Positions 8,748 to 18,916 are shown, numbered from the stretch's first letter. The stretch is DNA of 64,000 nucleotides from Bacillus cereus G9842 (GCF_000021305.1 NC_011772.1:1774001-1838000); one strand, 5' to 3'. Translations and numbers: made by a program. The notes: generated by a model not told the origin, from the sequence alone.

Positions 8748-9179
8748 ATGAAAATTAGTAGCCGCTTTTCCATAGCTGTTCATATTTTATCTATTTTGAA
8801 AAACAATCCATCTTCACTTTGTACTTCAGACTATATGGCTGAGAGTGTCAATACAAATCCAGTAGTCATTCGTAAAATCATGTCGTACTTGAAACAAGCT
8901 GGCTTTGTTTACGTAAATCGTGGACCGGGTGGCGCGGGATTACTAAAGGATTTATATGAAATCACATTGTTAGATGTGTATCATGCAGTGAACGTAGTCG
9001 AAGAAGACAAGCTATTTCATATTCACGAGCAACCGAATCCAGATTGTCCAATTGGGGCGAATATTCAAGCGGTGTTAGAAATTATTTTAATTCAAGCACA
9101 ATCCGCGATGGAAGAAGTTTTGGGAAATATTACAATGGGGCAGTTGTTTGAAACTTTGCAAGAAAAAATGAATGCTTAA
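8748..9179 (+). CDS. Rrf2-family transcriptional regulator
   Basis: A 143-residue winged helix-turn-helix protein of the Rrf2 family (SSRFSIAVHILSILKNN; then MAESVNTNPVVIRKIMSYLKQAGFV; then a GPGGAGLL wing). The only cysteine in the usual sensor loop is in NPDCPIG; other family members use one or three cysteines for Fe-S clusters or thiol sensing, so redox sensing by one Cys is possible (it resembles YwnA/CymR-like members). I set the start at ATG 8748, eight bases after GAGGTGGT. The in-frame start at 8685 would place the promoter inside the gene. Confidence 0.88.
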   Translation: MKISSRFSIAVHILSILKNNPSSLCTSDYMAESVNTNPVVIRKIMSYLKQAGFVYVNRGPGGAGLLKDLYEITLLDVYHAVNVVEEDKLFHIHEQPNPDCPIGANIQAVLEIILIQAQSAMEEVLGNITMGQLFETLQEKMNA

Positions 9180-9206
9180 ATCCTATTTATATTTTTTTGT
9201 CATTAA

Positions 9207-9225
9207 TGTAACTGATTTGATTACA
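9207..9225 (+). promoter_or_regulatory. Second TGTAA-N9-TTACA operator (dsbA-like gene)
   Basis: TGTAACT, five bases, GATTACA: the same half-sites and spacing as at 8712-8730, 26 bases before the FrnE-like gene. It links the Rrf2 regulator to the downstream oxidoreductase genes. Confidence 0.7.
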
Positions 9226-9250
9226 ACAATAAAGGTAAGGTGTAAAAGTT

Positions 9251-9901
9251 ATGACTGTAAAAATGAAAGTATACTCAGATTTTATATGTCCGTTTTGTTT
9301 TTTAGCAAAAGGTCCATTAGATGAGGTAGCGAAAGAGAAAGATGTAGAGATTGAATGGATGCCATTTGAATTACGTCCAAGTCCATATTCAAAAATAGAT
9401 CCATGGAATGAACCAGAAAAATTAGGTTCATGGGATGCTTTCATTCTTCCGACAGCGAAGAAGTTAGGAATTGATATGCGCTTGCCACGTGTTTCACCAC
9501 ATCCATATACACATTTAGCTTTCGAAGGATGTCAATTTGCGAAAGAACGTGGACTAGGTAATGAGTATCATCACCGCGTATTCACAGCATTTTTCCAAGA
9601 AGAGCAAAACATTGAAGATATTGATTTGTTAACAAAATTAGCGGTAGAAGTAGGACTTCCTGAGGCGGAATTTAAAGATGCTTTAGTAACTCGTAAATAT
9701 AAAGAAAAGCATCAAGAAGCAATTCAACACGCATATGATGAAGCGAATATTATGGCTGTTCCAACTGTCATGATTGGAGATGAAGTCATTCAAGGGCTTG
9801 CTAGTAAAGAAACACTAGAAAGGGTCATTGATAAAGAAATTGAAAAGGATAAAACAAATTCATTTGAAGGTATGCAATGTAATACCGATGGATATTGCTA
9901 A
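9251..9901 (+). CDS. FrnE-like DsbA-family oxidoreductase
   Basis: A 216-residue cytoplasmic thioredoxin-fold protein with an inserted helical domain. The active site is Cys13-Pro-Phe-Cys16 (SDFICPFCFLAK), and the cis-proline loop is MAVPTVMIG. A second cysteine pair at the very C-terminus (CNTDGYC) recalls the auxiliary pair of Deinococcus FrnE. Disulfide exchange under oxidative or electrophile stress is the likely role. It sits between the Rrf2 gene and a nitroreductase gene, in what looks like a small stress regulon. Confidence 0.85.
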   Translation: MTVKMKVYSDFICPFCFLAKGPLDEVAKEKDVEIEWMPFELRPSPYSKIDPWNEPEKLGSWDAFILPTAKKLGIDMRLPRVSPHPYTHLAFEGCQFAKERGLGNEYHHRVFTAFFQEEQNIEDIDLLTKLAVEVGLPEAEFKDALVTRKYKEKHQEAIQHAYDEANIMAVPTVMIGDEVIQGLASKETLERVIDKEIEKDKTNSFEGMQCNTDGYC

Positions 9902-9906
9902 TTCGC

Positions 9907-9923
9907 TTGTTATGAAATAACAA
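9907..9923 (+). promoter_or_regulatory. Palindrome between dsbA-like and nitroreductase genes
   Basis: TTGTTAT-GAA-ATAACAA is a perfect 7-bp inverted repeat 35 bases before the nitroreductase start. It could be an operator or a weak RNA hairpin; it has no T-run. Confidence 0.45.
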
Positions 9924-9958
9924 AATAAATTATAAAACAAACATTTGGAGGAATTAAA

Positions 9959-10561
9959 ATGTCAGCAACTACAACAAACTTAAAAGAAGCAATTGTGAAT
10001 CGCCGTTCAATTCGTAAAGTAGCAAAAAACGATGCAATTACGAAAGAAAGAATTGAAGAAGTGTTAAAAACAGCTTTACACGCACCAACATCTTTCAATA
10101 TGCAAAGTGGTCGTATGGTTGTATTAATGGATGGAGAGCATGAAAAGTTTTGGGATATTGTTAAAGAAACACTAAGAGCTCGCGTACCAGCAGAAAACTT
10201 TGAAGCGACTGTAGAAAGACTAAAAGGCTTCCATGCAGGTGTAGGAACAGTTCTATTCTTTGAAGATCAAGCAACTGTACAAAAAATGCAAGAAAATGCG
10301 CCATTATATAAAGATCAGTTCCCATTCTGGTCTCATCAAGGAAATGCGATGTTACAACATACTGTGTGGATGCTATTATCTGCTGAAGGAATTGGAGCGT
10401 CATTACAACATTACAACCCAATCGTAGATGCTGAAGTGAAAGAAACTTGGAACATTCCAGCAGAGTGGAGCTTAGTAGGTCAAATGCCATTTGGTGAACC
10501 AAACGAACAACCAGCAGAAAGAACGTTCTTGCCTACTGAAGATGTAGTGAAATTTTATTAA
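9959..10561 (+). CDS. MhqN-like nitroreductase-family oxidoreductase
   Basis: A 200-residue FMN-dependent NAD(P)H oxidoreductase of the nitroreductase fold, close in length and motifs to B. subtilis MhqN/YodC-type quinone and nitro-compound reductases. NRRSIRK binds the FMN phosphate, HAPTSFNMQSGR is the flavin/substrate loop, and GIGASLQHYNP lies near the C-terminal helix. A paralogue is encoded at 58152-58751. The RBS GGAGG is well placed. Cotranscription with the dsbA-like gene is likely. Confidence 0.85.
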   Translation: MSATTTNLKEAIVNRRSIRKVAKNDAITKERIEEVLKTALHAPTSFNMQSGRMVVLMDGEHEKFWDIVKETLRARVPAENFEATVERLKGFHAGVGTVLFFEDQATVQKMQENAPLYKDQFPFWSHQGNAMLQHTVWMLLSAEGIGASLQHYNPIVDAEVKETWNIPAEWSLVGQMPFGEPNEQPAERTFLPTEDVVKFY

Positions 10562-10582
10562 GAAATACAATATGTAACGAGA

Positions 10583-10615
10583 AGGAAGCTGTGCTTAAAA
10601 ACAGCTTCCTTTTTT
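10583..10615 (+). terminator. Terminator of nitroreductase gene
   Basis: AGGAAGCTGT and ACAGCTTCCT pair around an eight-base loop, followed by TTTTT. Confidence 0.9.
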
Positions 10616-10687
10616 GTAGTGGTGTTAATTTATGTGCATTTAGGGAAGAAATATAAGAAATAATCCGGTGAGAAGGGAATTAGAAAA

Positions 10688-10822
10688 ATGAATGATGAGA
10701 AAAAATATACAGTGGTAGGTACTGATGTTGAGGAAGTAAAGCGTTTAAATAAAAATTCAGGGTTAACGTATAATCAAGTGAAAGAAATGTTAGCAAAGCA
10801 AATGCAAAAAAGAAGTAATTAG
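10688..10822 (+). CDS. Small hypothetical protein, 44 residues
   Basis: An ATG with AAGGGA nine bases upstream opens a 44-codon frame encoding a charged, helical peptide (MNDEKKYTVVGTDVEEVKRLN to MQKRSN). It has its own terminator at 10863-10892. The TDVEEVKRLNKNS stretch faintly recalls the repeat unit of gamma-type small acid-soluble spore proteins, but the similarity is too short to name it. It was too short for the usual ORF cut-off. Confidence 0.65.
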   Translation: MNDEKKYTVVGTDVEEVKRLNKNSGLTYNQVKEMLAKQMQKRSN

Positions 10823-10862
10823 ATTGAAATCTTTCATTTTTTCATTTAGCATTTTGATTGGA

Positions 10863-10892
10863 GAGAGTTAAGTAAAAGGTAACTCTCTTTTT
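10863..10892 (+). terminator. Terminator after small ORF
   Basis: GAGAGTTA and TAACTCTC form a perfect eight-base stem followed by TTTTTC. Confidence 0.85.
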
Positions 10893-10929
10893 CGTGTAAC
10901 GAAGCACCTTATAGAGTGGAGGAAGCAAC

Positions 10930-12540
10930 ATGAAGAAATGGGTAAAGGTAACGCTGTCTATCGCTGGAGGCATTGTCTTATTAGCGTGTGTCGGCGGATA
11001 TTACGTGTATAAAAATTATTTTCCAAAGGAACCTGAGCGTATTGTATATGATAAAGAAAGAGTGCTACAACCGATACATAATCAGCTTAAAGGAATCAAT
11101 ATAGAAAATGTAAAAATAAAAGAAAAAGAAGTCGTAAATGCGACTGTAGATGAGCTTCAAAAAATGATTGATGATGGAAAGTTGTCATATGAAGAATTAA
11201 CGAGCATTTATCTCTTTAGAATACAAGAACATGATCAAAATGGAATAACATTAAATTCTGTTACAGAGATAAATCCTAATGCGATGGAAGAAGCAAGAAA
11301 GTTAGATCAAGAGCGGGGTAGAAACAAAAATTCGAATTTATATGGTATTCCTGTCGTTGTAAAAGATAATGTACAGACGGAAAAAGTGATGCCGACTAGT
11401 GCAGGAACTTATGTATTAAAAGATTGGATTGCAGATCAAGACGCAACAATTGTGAAGCAGTTGAAAGAAGAAGGAGCATTTGTTTTAGGAAAAGCGAATA
11501 TGTCTGAGTGGGCGAATTATTTATCTTTTACAATGCCAAGTGGGTATAGCGGGAAGAAAGGACAAAATTTAAACCCGTACGGTCCGATTACATTCGATAC
11601 TTCAGGATCAAGTTCAGGATCTGCTACAGTAGTTGCGGCAGATTTTGCGCCGCTTGCAATTGGAACAGAAACGACGGGATCGATTGTTGCACCAGCGGCG
11701 CAGCAATCAGTAGTTGGGTTACGTCCATCTTTAGGTATGGTAAGTAGAACAGGAATTATTCCATTAGCTGAAACTCTTGATACAGCAGGACCTATGGCAA
11801 GAACAGTAAAAGATGCAGCAACGTTATTTAATGCAATGATAGGTTATGACGAAAAAGATGTTATGACAGAAAAAATGAAAGATAAAGAAAGAATTGATTA
11901 TACAAAGGATTTATCAATAGATGGATTAAAAGGGAAAAAGATAGGGCTTCTTTTTTCTGTAGACCAACAAGATGAAAATAGAAAAACAGTAGCAGAAAAA
12001 ATTAGAAAAGACCTTCAAGATGCAGGTGCGATATTAGCTGATAATATCGAGTTAAGTGCTGAGGGTGTAGATAATTTGCAAACATTAGAATATGAGTTCA
12101 AGCATAATGTAAACGACTATTTTTCACAGCAAAAAAATATACCGGTAAAATCGTTAGAAGAGATTATAGCGTTTAATAAAAAGGATAGTAAAAGACGAAT
12201 AAAATACGGACAAACATTAATTGAGGGGTCTGAAAAATCTGCTATAACGAAAGAAGAGTTCGAAAACGTAGTACAAACGAGTCAAGCAAATGCAAAAAAA
12301 GAGCTAGATAGGTATTTAGTAGAAAAAGGTTTGGATGCTCTAGTTATGATTAATAACGATGAAATTCTTCTATCAGCTGTAGCTGGTTATCCGGAATTAG
12401 CGGTTCCTGCTGGATATGATAAAAATGGAGAACCAATCGGTGTAGTGTTTGTAGGGAAACAGTTTGGTGAAAGAGAGCTTTTCAATATGGGATATGCGTA
12501 TGAACAGCAGTCTAAAAATAGAAAATCACCTAGTTTATAA
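10930..12540 (+). CDS. Membrane-anchored amidase-signature hydrolase
   Basis: A 536-residue amidase with an N-terminal uncleaved membrane anchor (residues 5-27) before a full amidase-signature domain. The catalytic triad is visible: Lys145 in VVVKDNVQ, the cis-Ser in TSGSSSGSA (about 227) and the nucleophile Ser251 in TETTGSIVAP. The family hydrolyses C-N bonds of diverse amides. The exported position suggests action on external amides or peptides; the substrate is unknown. It has its own AGGAGG RBS. Confidence 0.87.
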   Translation: MKKWVKVTLSIAGGIVLLACVGGYYVYKNYFPKEPERIVYDKERVLQPIHNQLKGINIENVKIKEKEVVNATVDELQKMIDDGKLSYEELTSIYLFRIQEHDQNGITLNSVTEINPNAMEEARKLDQERGRNKNSNLYGIPVVVKDNVQTEKVMPTSAGTYVLKDWIADQDATIVKQLKEEGAFVLGKANMSEWANYLSFTMPSGYSGKKGQNLNPYGPITFDTSGSSSGSATVVAADFAPLAIGTETTGSIVAPAAQQSVVGLRPSLGMVSRTGIIPLAETLDTAGPMARTVKDAATLFNAMIGYDEKDVMTEKMKDKERIDYTKDLSIDGLKGKKIGLLFSVDQQDENRKTVAEKIRKDLQDAGAILADNIELSAEGVDNLQTLEYEFKHNVNDYFSQQKNIPVKSLEEIIAFNKKDSKRRIKYGQTLIEGSEKSAITKEEFENVVQTSQANAKKELDRYLVEKGLDALVMINNDEILLSAVAGYPELAVPAGYDKNGEPIGVVFVGKQFGERELFNMGYAYEQQSKNRKSPSL

Positions 12541-12558
12541 AAAGATTATATGAAAAAT

Positions 12559-12600
12559 AACTGGAGTCCACCGAAATATGTTGGTGGATTCCAGTTAAAC
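12559..12600 (+). terminator. Hairpin after amidase gene
   Basis: AACTGGAGTCCACC pairs with GGTGGATTCCAGTT apart from one mismatch. The run of T is missing after the stem, so it may act as an RNA 3' end or a weak terminator. Confidence 0.6.
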
Positions 12601-12722
12601 GAATCTAACAATATGAAAAGAAAAAAAGGATTCTTCTCAATTAGTAAGAAAGATTGTCTATAGGAGTTCATAAAATGTAATAGATTCAATTTCCATCCAT
12701 TGGAGGGGGAGGTTAATTCTTA

Positions 12723-13736
12723 ATGAATGAAGTAAAGAGTTTTTTTCGAAGTAGAGGGTTTCAACGGTTTCTCGTTTTAATAATAGTAGCGCTTGTATTA
12801 TATGCATTAAAAAGTATGATCAATTTAATATTAATTACGTTTATACTGACGTTTTTAATGGATCGATTTCAACGTTTTATTTCAAGGGAATTGAAAGTAA
12901 ACCGGAAAATTGTTATTGCATGTTTGTATATAATACTAGTTTCCTTTATAGGCACAACGTTATATAAATATTTACCTGTGCTGACGATACAAATTTCACA
13001 ATTAATTTATCAATTTAAACTATTTTTTCAAAATCCACCTGATAATGAAATCGTTAAATATGTACTTTCGACAATTAATGGGATGGAAGTATCAAAATAT
13101 ATAGAACAAGGTGTAGATGTTATATATCAATCAATAGCAAATATAGGGAAGGTAAGTTTACAAATATTATTATCTCTAATTTTAAGCTTATTTTTCTTAT
13201 TAGAAAAAGAGCGTATTATTACATTTACATCTAAGTTTAAAGATAGTAAGTTAAAAATCTTTTATGAGGAAATTGCATATTTTGGTGAAAGATTTGCAAG
13301 ATCGTTCGGAAAAGTAATTGAAGCTCAGTTTTTAATTGCCGTTGTAAATTGTATTCTTACTGTCATTGCATTAATTGTTTTAGGATTTCCACAGCTACTT
13401 GTATTAGCTGTTATGGTTTTCTTACTAGGGTTGATTCCTGTTGCAGGTGTGATTATTTCTTTGTTTCCACTTTGTATCATTGCTTACAACGTAGGCGGAG
13501 TTATGTACGTAGTATACATACTCGTGTTCATAACAGTAATCCACGCTCTTGAAAGTTATTTTTTAAATCCGAAGTTTATGTCTGCAAAAACAAATTTACC
13601 AATCTTTTATACATTTATGATTCTCATCTTCTCAGAGCATTTCCTCGGAATATGGGGGCTTATTATCGGGATACCAATCTTTATCTTTTTATTAGATGTA
13701 CTTGATATAAATAATGAGGATGCGACTAAAAAATAA
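12723..13736 (+). CDS. AI-2E family transporter
   Basis: A 337-residue integral membrane protein of the AI-2E/UPF0118 family: paired N-terminal helices, an amphipathic middle region (residues 90-190), and four to five C-terminal helices with the typical FLLGLIPVAGVIISLFP and IFSEHFLGIWGLIIGIPI segments. Members have been linked to autoinducer-2 export and to Na+/H+ antiport, so the substrate is open. The RBS is GGAGGGGGAGG. Confidence 0.85.
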   Translation: MNEVKSFFRSRGFQRFLVLIIVALVLYALKSMINLILITFILTFLMDRFQRFISRELKVNRKIVIACLYIILVSFIGTTLYKYLPVLTIQISQLIYQFKLFFQNPPDNEIVKYVLSTINGMEVSKYIEQGVDVIYQSIANIGKVSLQILLSLILSLFFLLEKERIITFTSKFKDSKLKIFYEEIAYFGERFARSFGKVIEAQFLIAVVNCILTVIALIVLGFPQLLVLAVMVFLLGLIPVAGVIISLFPLCIIAYNVGGVMYVVYILVFITVIHALESYFLNPKFMSAKTNLPIFYTFMILIFSEHFLGIWGLIIGIPIFIFLLDVLDINNEDATKK

Positions 13737-13778
13737 GAAATGATAGAAAATCATTAAAAGGTCATAGGGGATAATTAA

Positions 13779-13820
13779 GATAAAAAAGCAATCCAAAATA
13801 AATTGGATTGCTTTTTTATC
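13779..13820. terminator. Bidirectional terminator
   Basis: GATAAAAAAGCAATCCAA pairs perfectly with TTGGATTGCTTTTTTATC around AATAA, between the convergent AI-2E and ldh genes. Confidence 0.92.
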
Positions 13821-13824
13821 TTAA

Positions 13825-14844
<1,020 letters not shown>

Positions 14845-14969
14845 TTATTACATTTTATAAAAGATATTCAAGTATTTGAAAATGTATCCGTGCAAATCCG
14901 CGAACAAAACATAGGAATTCAGTGAACCGAATATAATTCAGTAAAATCCTTTGTAAAAGGGGAAATGGC

Positions 14970-16406
14970 ATGGGGAACCCATTAGCAATGGAAGAAATGC
15001 TTCATATTATTCATGCAGGGCTTGTCAAAAAGAATAACCCAAAACGGATTACGATTGCAGGTGCAGGGATTTCTGGATTAGTTGCAGGTTCTTTATTAAA
15101 AGAGGCTGGGCACGAAGTAACGATTATAGAAGCAAATAACAGAATAGGTGGCAGGGTGTATACGATTCGGGAACCATTTAGTGTGGGTTTATATTTTAAT
15201 GCGGGACCGATGAGAATCCCTGACACCCATAAGTTAACCTTAGCGTATATTCATAAATTTAAACTACCTTTAAACCTTTTTATAAATAAAACTTTTGCAG
15301 ATATCATTTATACGAATAACATTCAAACGAGATTGAATGTGTTTGAAAATGATCCAAGTGTACTTGAATATCCGGTTTTGGATAAAGAAAGAGGAAAAAC
15401 GGCAGAAGAGCTAATGATTGAGGTATTAGAACCAATACTAAATTATATTAAGAAGGATCCTGATAAAAACTGGCTTATCGTTGAAAAAAAGTATAAAACG
15501 TATTCGCTTGGTTCATTTTTAATGGAGTATTATTCAGATAGTGCAATAGATATGATTGGGGTACTTCTTGATATGGAAGCTTATATGGGAATGTCCTTAA
15601 TTGAAGTATTACGTGAAATGATTTTCTTTACTTCAACGACGAAATATTATGAAATAACTGGTGGAATGGATAAGTTATCGAATGCATTCTTACCACAATT
15701 AAGAGAACATATTTTAATGCCATATAAGGTTGATAAAATTATACAAGAAGATAATAAAGTAATGTTACAAGGAAATCATGAACAAACGTTAGAGCAATTT
15801 ACAATAACAAGTGATTTTGCTATTATTACAATTCCATTTTCAGCGTTAAGATTTGTAGAAGTTCAGCCATACTATTTATTCTCTTATTTTAAAAAAAGAG
15901 CAATTCGTGAATTAAATTATATTGCTGCAACTAAAATTGCAATAGAGTTTAAAAGTAGATTTTGGGAGAAAGCGGGACAGTGTGGCGGTAAATCTATTAC
16001 TGATTTACCGATACGGTTTACATACTATCCGAGTTATGGCATTCATACTCCAGGACCAGCTATCGTAATAGCAAGTTATACGTGGGCAGATGAGGCGTTA
16101 ACATGGGATAGTCTCCCGCAAAGAGATCGTATTCGTTACGCATTAAAAAATTTAGCGGAAATATACGGTGACATCGTCTATAGTGAGTTTGTCACTGGAA
16201 CATCTTTTAGCTGGAGTAAAAATCCGTATTCTTGCGGTGCATTTACAGCTTTCGAACCAGGCCAAGAGCTCGAGTTATTTCCGTATATTACACCACCATC
16301 TGGAAAAGTACATTTTGCAGGAGAGCATACGACATTAACACATGGATGGATGCAAGGGGCAATTGAGTCTGGAGTAAGAGTTGCATATGAAGTAAATGAA
16401 CAGTGA
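14970..16406 (+). CDS. FAD-dependent amine/L-amino-acid oxidase
   Basis: A 478-residue flavin amine oxidase. The dinucleotide-binding motif (ITIAGAGISGLVAGSLLKEAG, about residues 28-48) and the NNRIGGRVYT segment bind FAD near the N-terminus. The C-terminal GKVHFAGEHTTLTHGWMQGAIESG is the second FAD contact. It probably oxidises an L-amino acid or amine to the imine with release of hydrogen peroxide. There is no signal peptide. AAAGGGGA precedes ATG. Confidence 0.86.
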   Translation: MGNPLAMEEMLHIIHAGLVKKNNPKRITIAGAGISGLVAGSLLKEAGHEVTIIEANNRIGGRVYTIREPFSVGLYFNAGPMRIPDTHKLTLAYIHKFKLPLNLFINKTFADIIYTNNIQTRLNVFENDPSVLEYPVLDKERGKTAEELMIEVLEPILNYIKKDPDKNWLIVEKKYKTYSLGSFLMEYYSDSAIDMIGVLLDMEAYMGMSLIEVLREMIFFTSTTKYYEITGGMDKLSNAFLPQLREHILMPYKVDKIIQEDNKVMLQGNHEQTLEQFTITSDFAIITIPFSALRFVEVQPYYLFSYFKKRAIRELNYIAATKIAIEFKSRFWEKAGQCGGKSITDLPIRFTYYPSYGIHTPGPAIVIASYTWADEALTWDSLPQRDRIRYALKNLAEIYGDIVYSEFVTGTSFSWSKNPYSCGAFTAFEPGQELELFPYITPPSGKVHFAGEHTTLTHGWMQGAIESGVRVAYEVNEQ

Positions 16407-16512
16407 ATCTCTTATATTTACAAATGGTCATTCTTTTAATAAAATGATAAATATAAATCGTAATTATTACGCTTTGAATACATTTGAAGTAAAGAAATGG
16501 ATGGTCGGTTGA

Positions 16513-17436
16513 ATGAATAAAGTGGAGATTCATATATTAGGTGGTTTTTTAGGTAGTGGAAAATCAACATTATTACAAAATTTATTGTTAGCAGAGAAAA
16601 AGAAGAATAGAAAAGTTGCAGTATTAATGAATGAAATTGGTGAATACTCGGTAGATACAGATATTATTGGAAAAGAGAATGTTTTAAGAGAACTTCTTAA
16701 AGGATGTATTTGTTGTACATTAAAAGAAGAGCTTGAAATACAATTACATTCGTTATACCAACAAGAAAGACCAGATGTAATTTATATAGAAACGACAGGT
16801 GTTGCGCATCCAATTGAAGTGTTAGACGCGTGTGTCTCGCCAATTTTAGCTCCTTTTCTGGAAGTAAAATCAATTGTAGTCGTTTTAGATGCAGTAAGGT
16901 GGTTAAACCGAAGTATATTAAGTGCAAATGTACAACAGCTATTGCATGAACAACTGAAATTTGGTAGTCACATTCTTGTTAATAAAGCAGATTTACTAAC
17001 AGATGAAGATAAGAACACAGTATTTGAAGAAGTAAAGGCAATAAATGATCATGCGAAAATGTATGAGACAAAGTATTGCAATATATCTTTAAAAGATATA
17101 GAGGAAGCAGAATTTCCAAATGATGAGGAACATGAGACACTACATGTCAAACAGCATTTACATATACAAACGATGACGTATCAATTTACGAAACCGATTG
17201 AACAAGACAAATTATATGAATGGCTTTCGAATTTACCAGATAGTATTTATCGAGTGAAAGGTTTTGTGAAATTCCATGGAGATAAATACCCTCACCTATT
17301 CCAATATTCGTTCGGAGTACCAACTTTATTAGAACAAGACTTCGGTTTCCCGACAAACTTAGTAGTAATAGGAGAAGGACTAGATAAGAAACAATTGGCT
17401 GAAGGGTTAGAGAAAGTAGAACTTAACTCTAATTAA
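16513..17436 (+). CDS. CobW/G3E-family GTPase metallochaperone
   Basis: A 307-residue G3E GTPase. Walker A is GGFLGSGKST (10-19), the metal-binding motif is Cys65-Ile-Cys-Cys68 (GCICC), the ETTG sequence is switch-like, and NKAD is the guanine motif. The C-terminal domain (about 215-305) is CobW_C. These proteins hand zinc, cobalt or iron to client enzymes. No zinc-uptake gene is adjacent, and I found no Zur box. The RBS is weak. It is not linked to a B12 pathway here. Confidence 0.85.
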   Translation: MNKVEIHILGGFLGSGKSTLLQNLLLAEKKKNRKVAVLMNEIGEYSVDTDIIGKENVLRELLKGCICCTLKEELEIQLHSLYQQERPDVIYIETTGVAHPIEVLDACVSPILAPFLEVKSIVVVLDAVRWLNRSILSANVQQLLHEQLKFGSHILVNKADLLTDEDKNTVFEEVKAINDHAKMYETKYCNISLKDIEEAEFPNDEEHETLHVKQHLHIQTMTYQFTKPIEQDKLYEWLSNLPDSIYRVKGFVKFHGDKYPHLFQYSFGVPTLLEQDFGFPTNLVVIGEGLDKKQLAEGLEKVELNSN

Positions 17437-17440
17437 GGGG

Positions 17441-17475
17441 AAAAGACTAACTTAAAAATAAGTTAGTCTTTTTGT
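17441..17475 (+). terminator. Terminator of CobW-type gene
   Basis: AAAAGACTAACTTA and TAAGTTAGTCTTTTT pair perfectly around AAAA. Confidence 0.9.
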
Positions 17476-17536
17476 ATGGTCATTACTGAAATGAAACAGT
17501 ATTTTCAATTGGATTGCAGAATATATATTGATTGTA

Positions 17537-17644
17537 TGTCCGTTTCCATTACATAGGAAGGTGATTATATATTTGTGCCGAATGTAGAGGGTACTACAAG
17601 AGTTTTCCATTATCTATCGAATTAGTTAGTCATGATTACGGACA
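17537..17644 (+). ncRNA. Candidate structured leader RNA of the liv-like operon
   Basis: TGTCCGT (17537-17543) pairs perfectly with ACGGACA (17638-17644), closing about 94 bases. Inside are a TTCC/GGAA stem near 17544-17559 and TGTAG-AGGGTA-CTACA (17583-17598). This could be a multi-branched leader ahead of the substrate-binding protein gene. It matches no riboswitch class I know and has no T-box AGGGTGGNACC motif. Confidence 0.35.
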
Positions 17645-17698
17645 GGGGATTTTGGCGTGTTTGATTCTATCAGAAAGTAAAGTATGGGGAGGATCACA

Positions 17699-18916
17699 AT
17701 GTCGATGAAAAAACGTAAGTGGCTAAAGACAATGTTTACTGGTTGTGTTTTAGGTTCGTTATTAATAACGGCAGCTTGTTCAGGAAAGAAAACAAGTACA
17801 GAGGATGAAAAAACGATTAAGGTAGGAGTCCTTGCTTCTTTAACAGGACCACTAGAATCGTATGGAAAACAAACAGTGAACGGATTTGAATTAGGGTTAG
17901 ATTATGCAACTGGTGGAACTGGGAAAGTAGATGGGAAAAAGATTAAGTTTGTTGTAGAAGATACAGAAACGAAAGCGGATGTAGCAGTTAAAAAAGCTAC
18001 GAAGTTATTAGAAGAAGAGAAAGTTGATTTTTTAGTTGGATCGTCTAGTTCAAGTGATACGTTAGCGGTTTTACCACTGGCTGAAGAATATGAAAAGATT
18101 ATGGTTGTAGAACCGGCAGTTGCGGATAGTATTACCGGGAAGAACTGGAATAAATATATTTTTAGAACTGGAAGAAGTTCCTCACAAGATGCGATTGCAG
18201 GAGCAGCAGCAATTGCGAAAAAAGATGTAAAGATTGCGACATTTGCCCCAGATAACGCTTTTGGTCGTGAAGGGATTGCTGCATTTAAAGCGGGTGCGAA
18301 AAAATTAGGTGCGAACATTGTGAATGAGCAATACGCGGATACAAATTCAACAGATTTTACAGCGAATATTCAAAATATCATTAGTTCAAAACCAGATTAT
18401 TTATTTATCGTTTGGGCAGGGGCAAATTCACCTTGGAAACAGTTGAAAGATATGAATGTGGAAGCGCAAGGTATTAAAATTTCTACAGGTGCGCCAGATA
18501 TACCAGCATTAAAAACAATGGATGCATTAGTAGGTATGCAAGGTTTTTCTGTATATTATCACACACTTCCAAAAAATAAAGTGAATGATTGGCTAGTTGA
18601 AGAGCATAAAAAACGTTTTAATGGTGCAGTGCCAGATTTGTTTACAGCGGGAGGAATGTCAGCAGCAATTTCTATTGTAGAAGCCTTAAAGAAAACAAAA
18701 GGTGATACAGATGTAGATACCTTGATTAAGAAAATGGAAGGAATGGAATTTGATACACCAAAAGGAAAGATGAAGTTTAGAGAGAAGGATCACCAAGCGA
18801 TGCAGACACTGTATTCTATCACATTGAAAAAGCAAGACGGTGTTGATTATCCGGTGCCAGTGTTAGAGCGAGAATTAACGATGAAAGAAACAGAACCACC
18901 AGTTCAAAATAAATAG
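17699..18916 (+). CDS. ABC importer substrate-binding lipoprotein, LivK/Leu-Ile-Val-binding type
   Basis: A 405-residue type I periplasmic-binding fold protein (Peripla_BP_6). A signal peptide with a LITAAC lipobox ties it to the membrane; ASLTGPLESYGKQTVNGFELGLDYA is the start of the mature domain. It captures branched-chain amino acids or another amino acid or amide for the importer encoded downstream. ATG 17699 is preferred because GGGGAGG sits six bases upstream and would lie inside the alternative ORF from 17684. Confidence 0.88.
   Translation: MSMKKRKWLKTMFTGCVLGSLLITAACSGKKTSTEDEKTIKVGVLASLTGPLESYGKQTVNGFELGLDYATGGTGKVDGKKIKFVVEDTETKADVAVKKATKLLEEEKVDFLVGSSSSSDTLAVLPLAEEYEKIMVVEPAVADSITGKNWNKYIFRTGRSSSQDAIAGAAAIAKKDVKIATFAPDNAFGREGIAAFKAGAKKLGANIVNEQYADTNSTDFTANIQNIISSKPDYLFIVWAGANSPWKQLKDMNVEAQGIKISTGAPDIPALKTMDALVGMQGFSVYYHTLPKNKVNDWLVEEHKKRFNGAVPDLFTAGGMSAAISIVEALKKTKGDTDVDTLIKKMEGMEFDTPKGKMKFREKDHQAMQTLYSITLKKQDGVDYPVPVLERELTMKETEPPVQNK

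Noticed and set aside
17537..17644. T-box or known riboswitch before the amino acid importer
   Set aside because: The AGGGTGGNACC antiterminator motif and the cores of the common riboswitches are absent and there is no terminator before the start codon. Kept only as a candidate structured leader.
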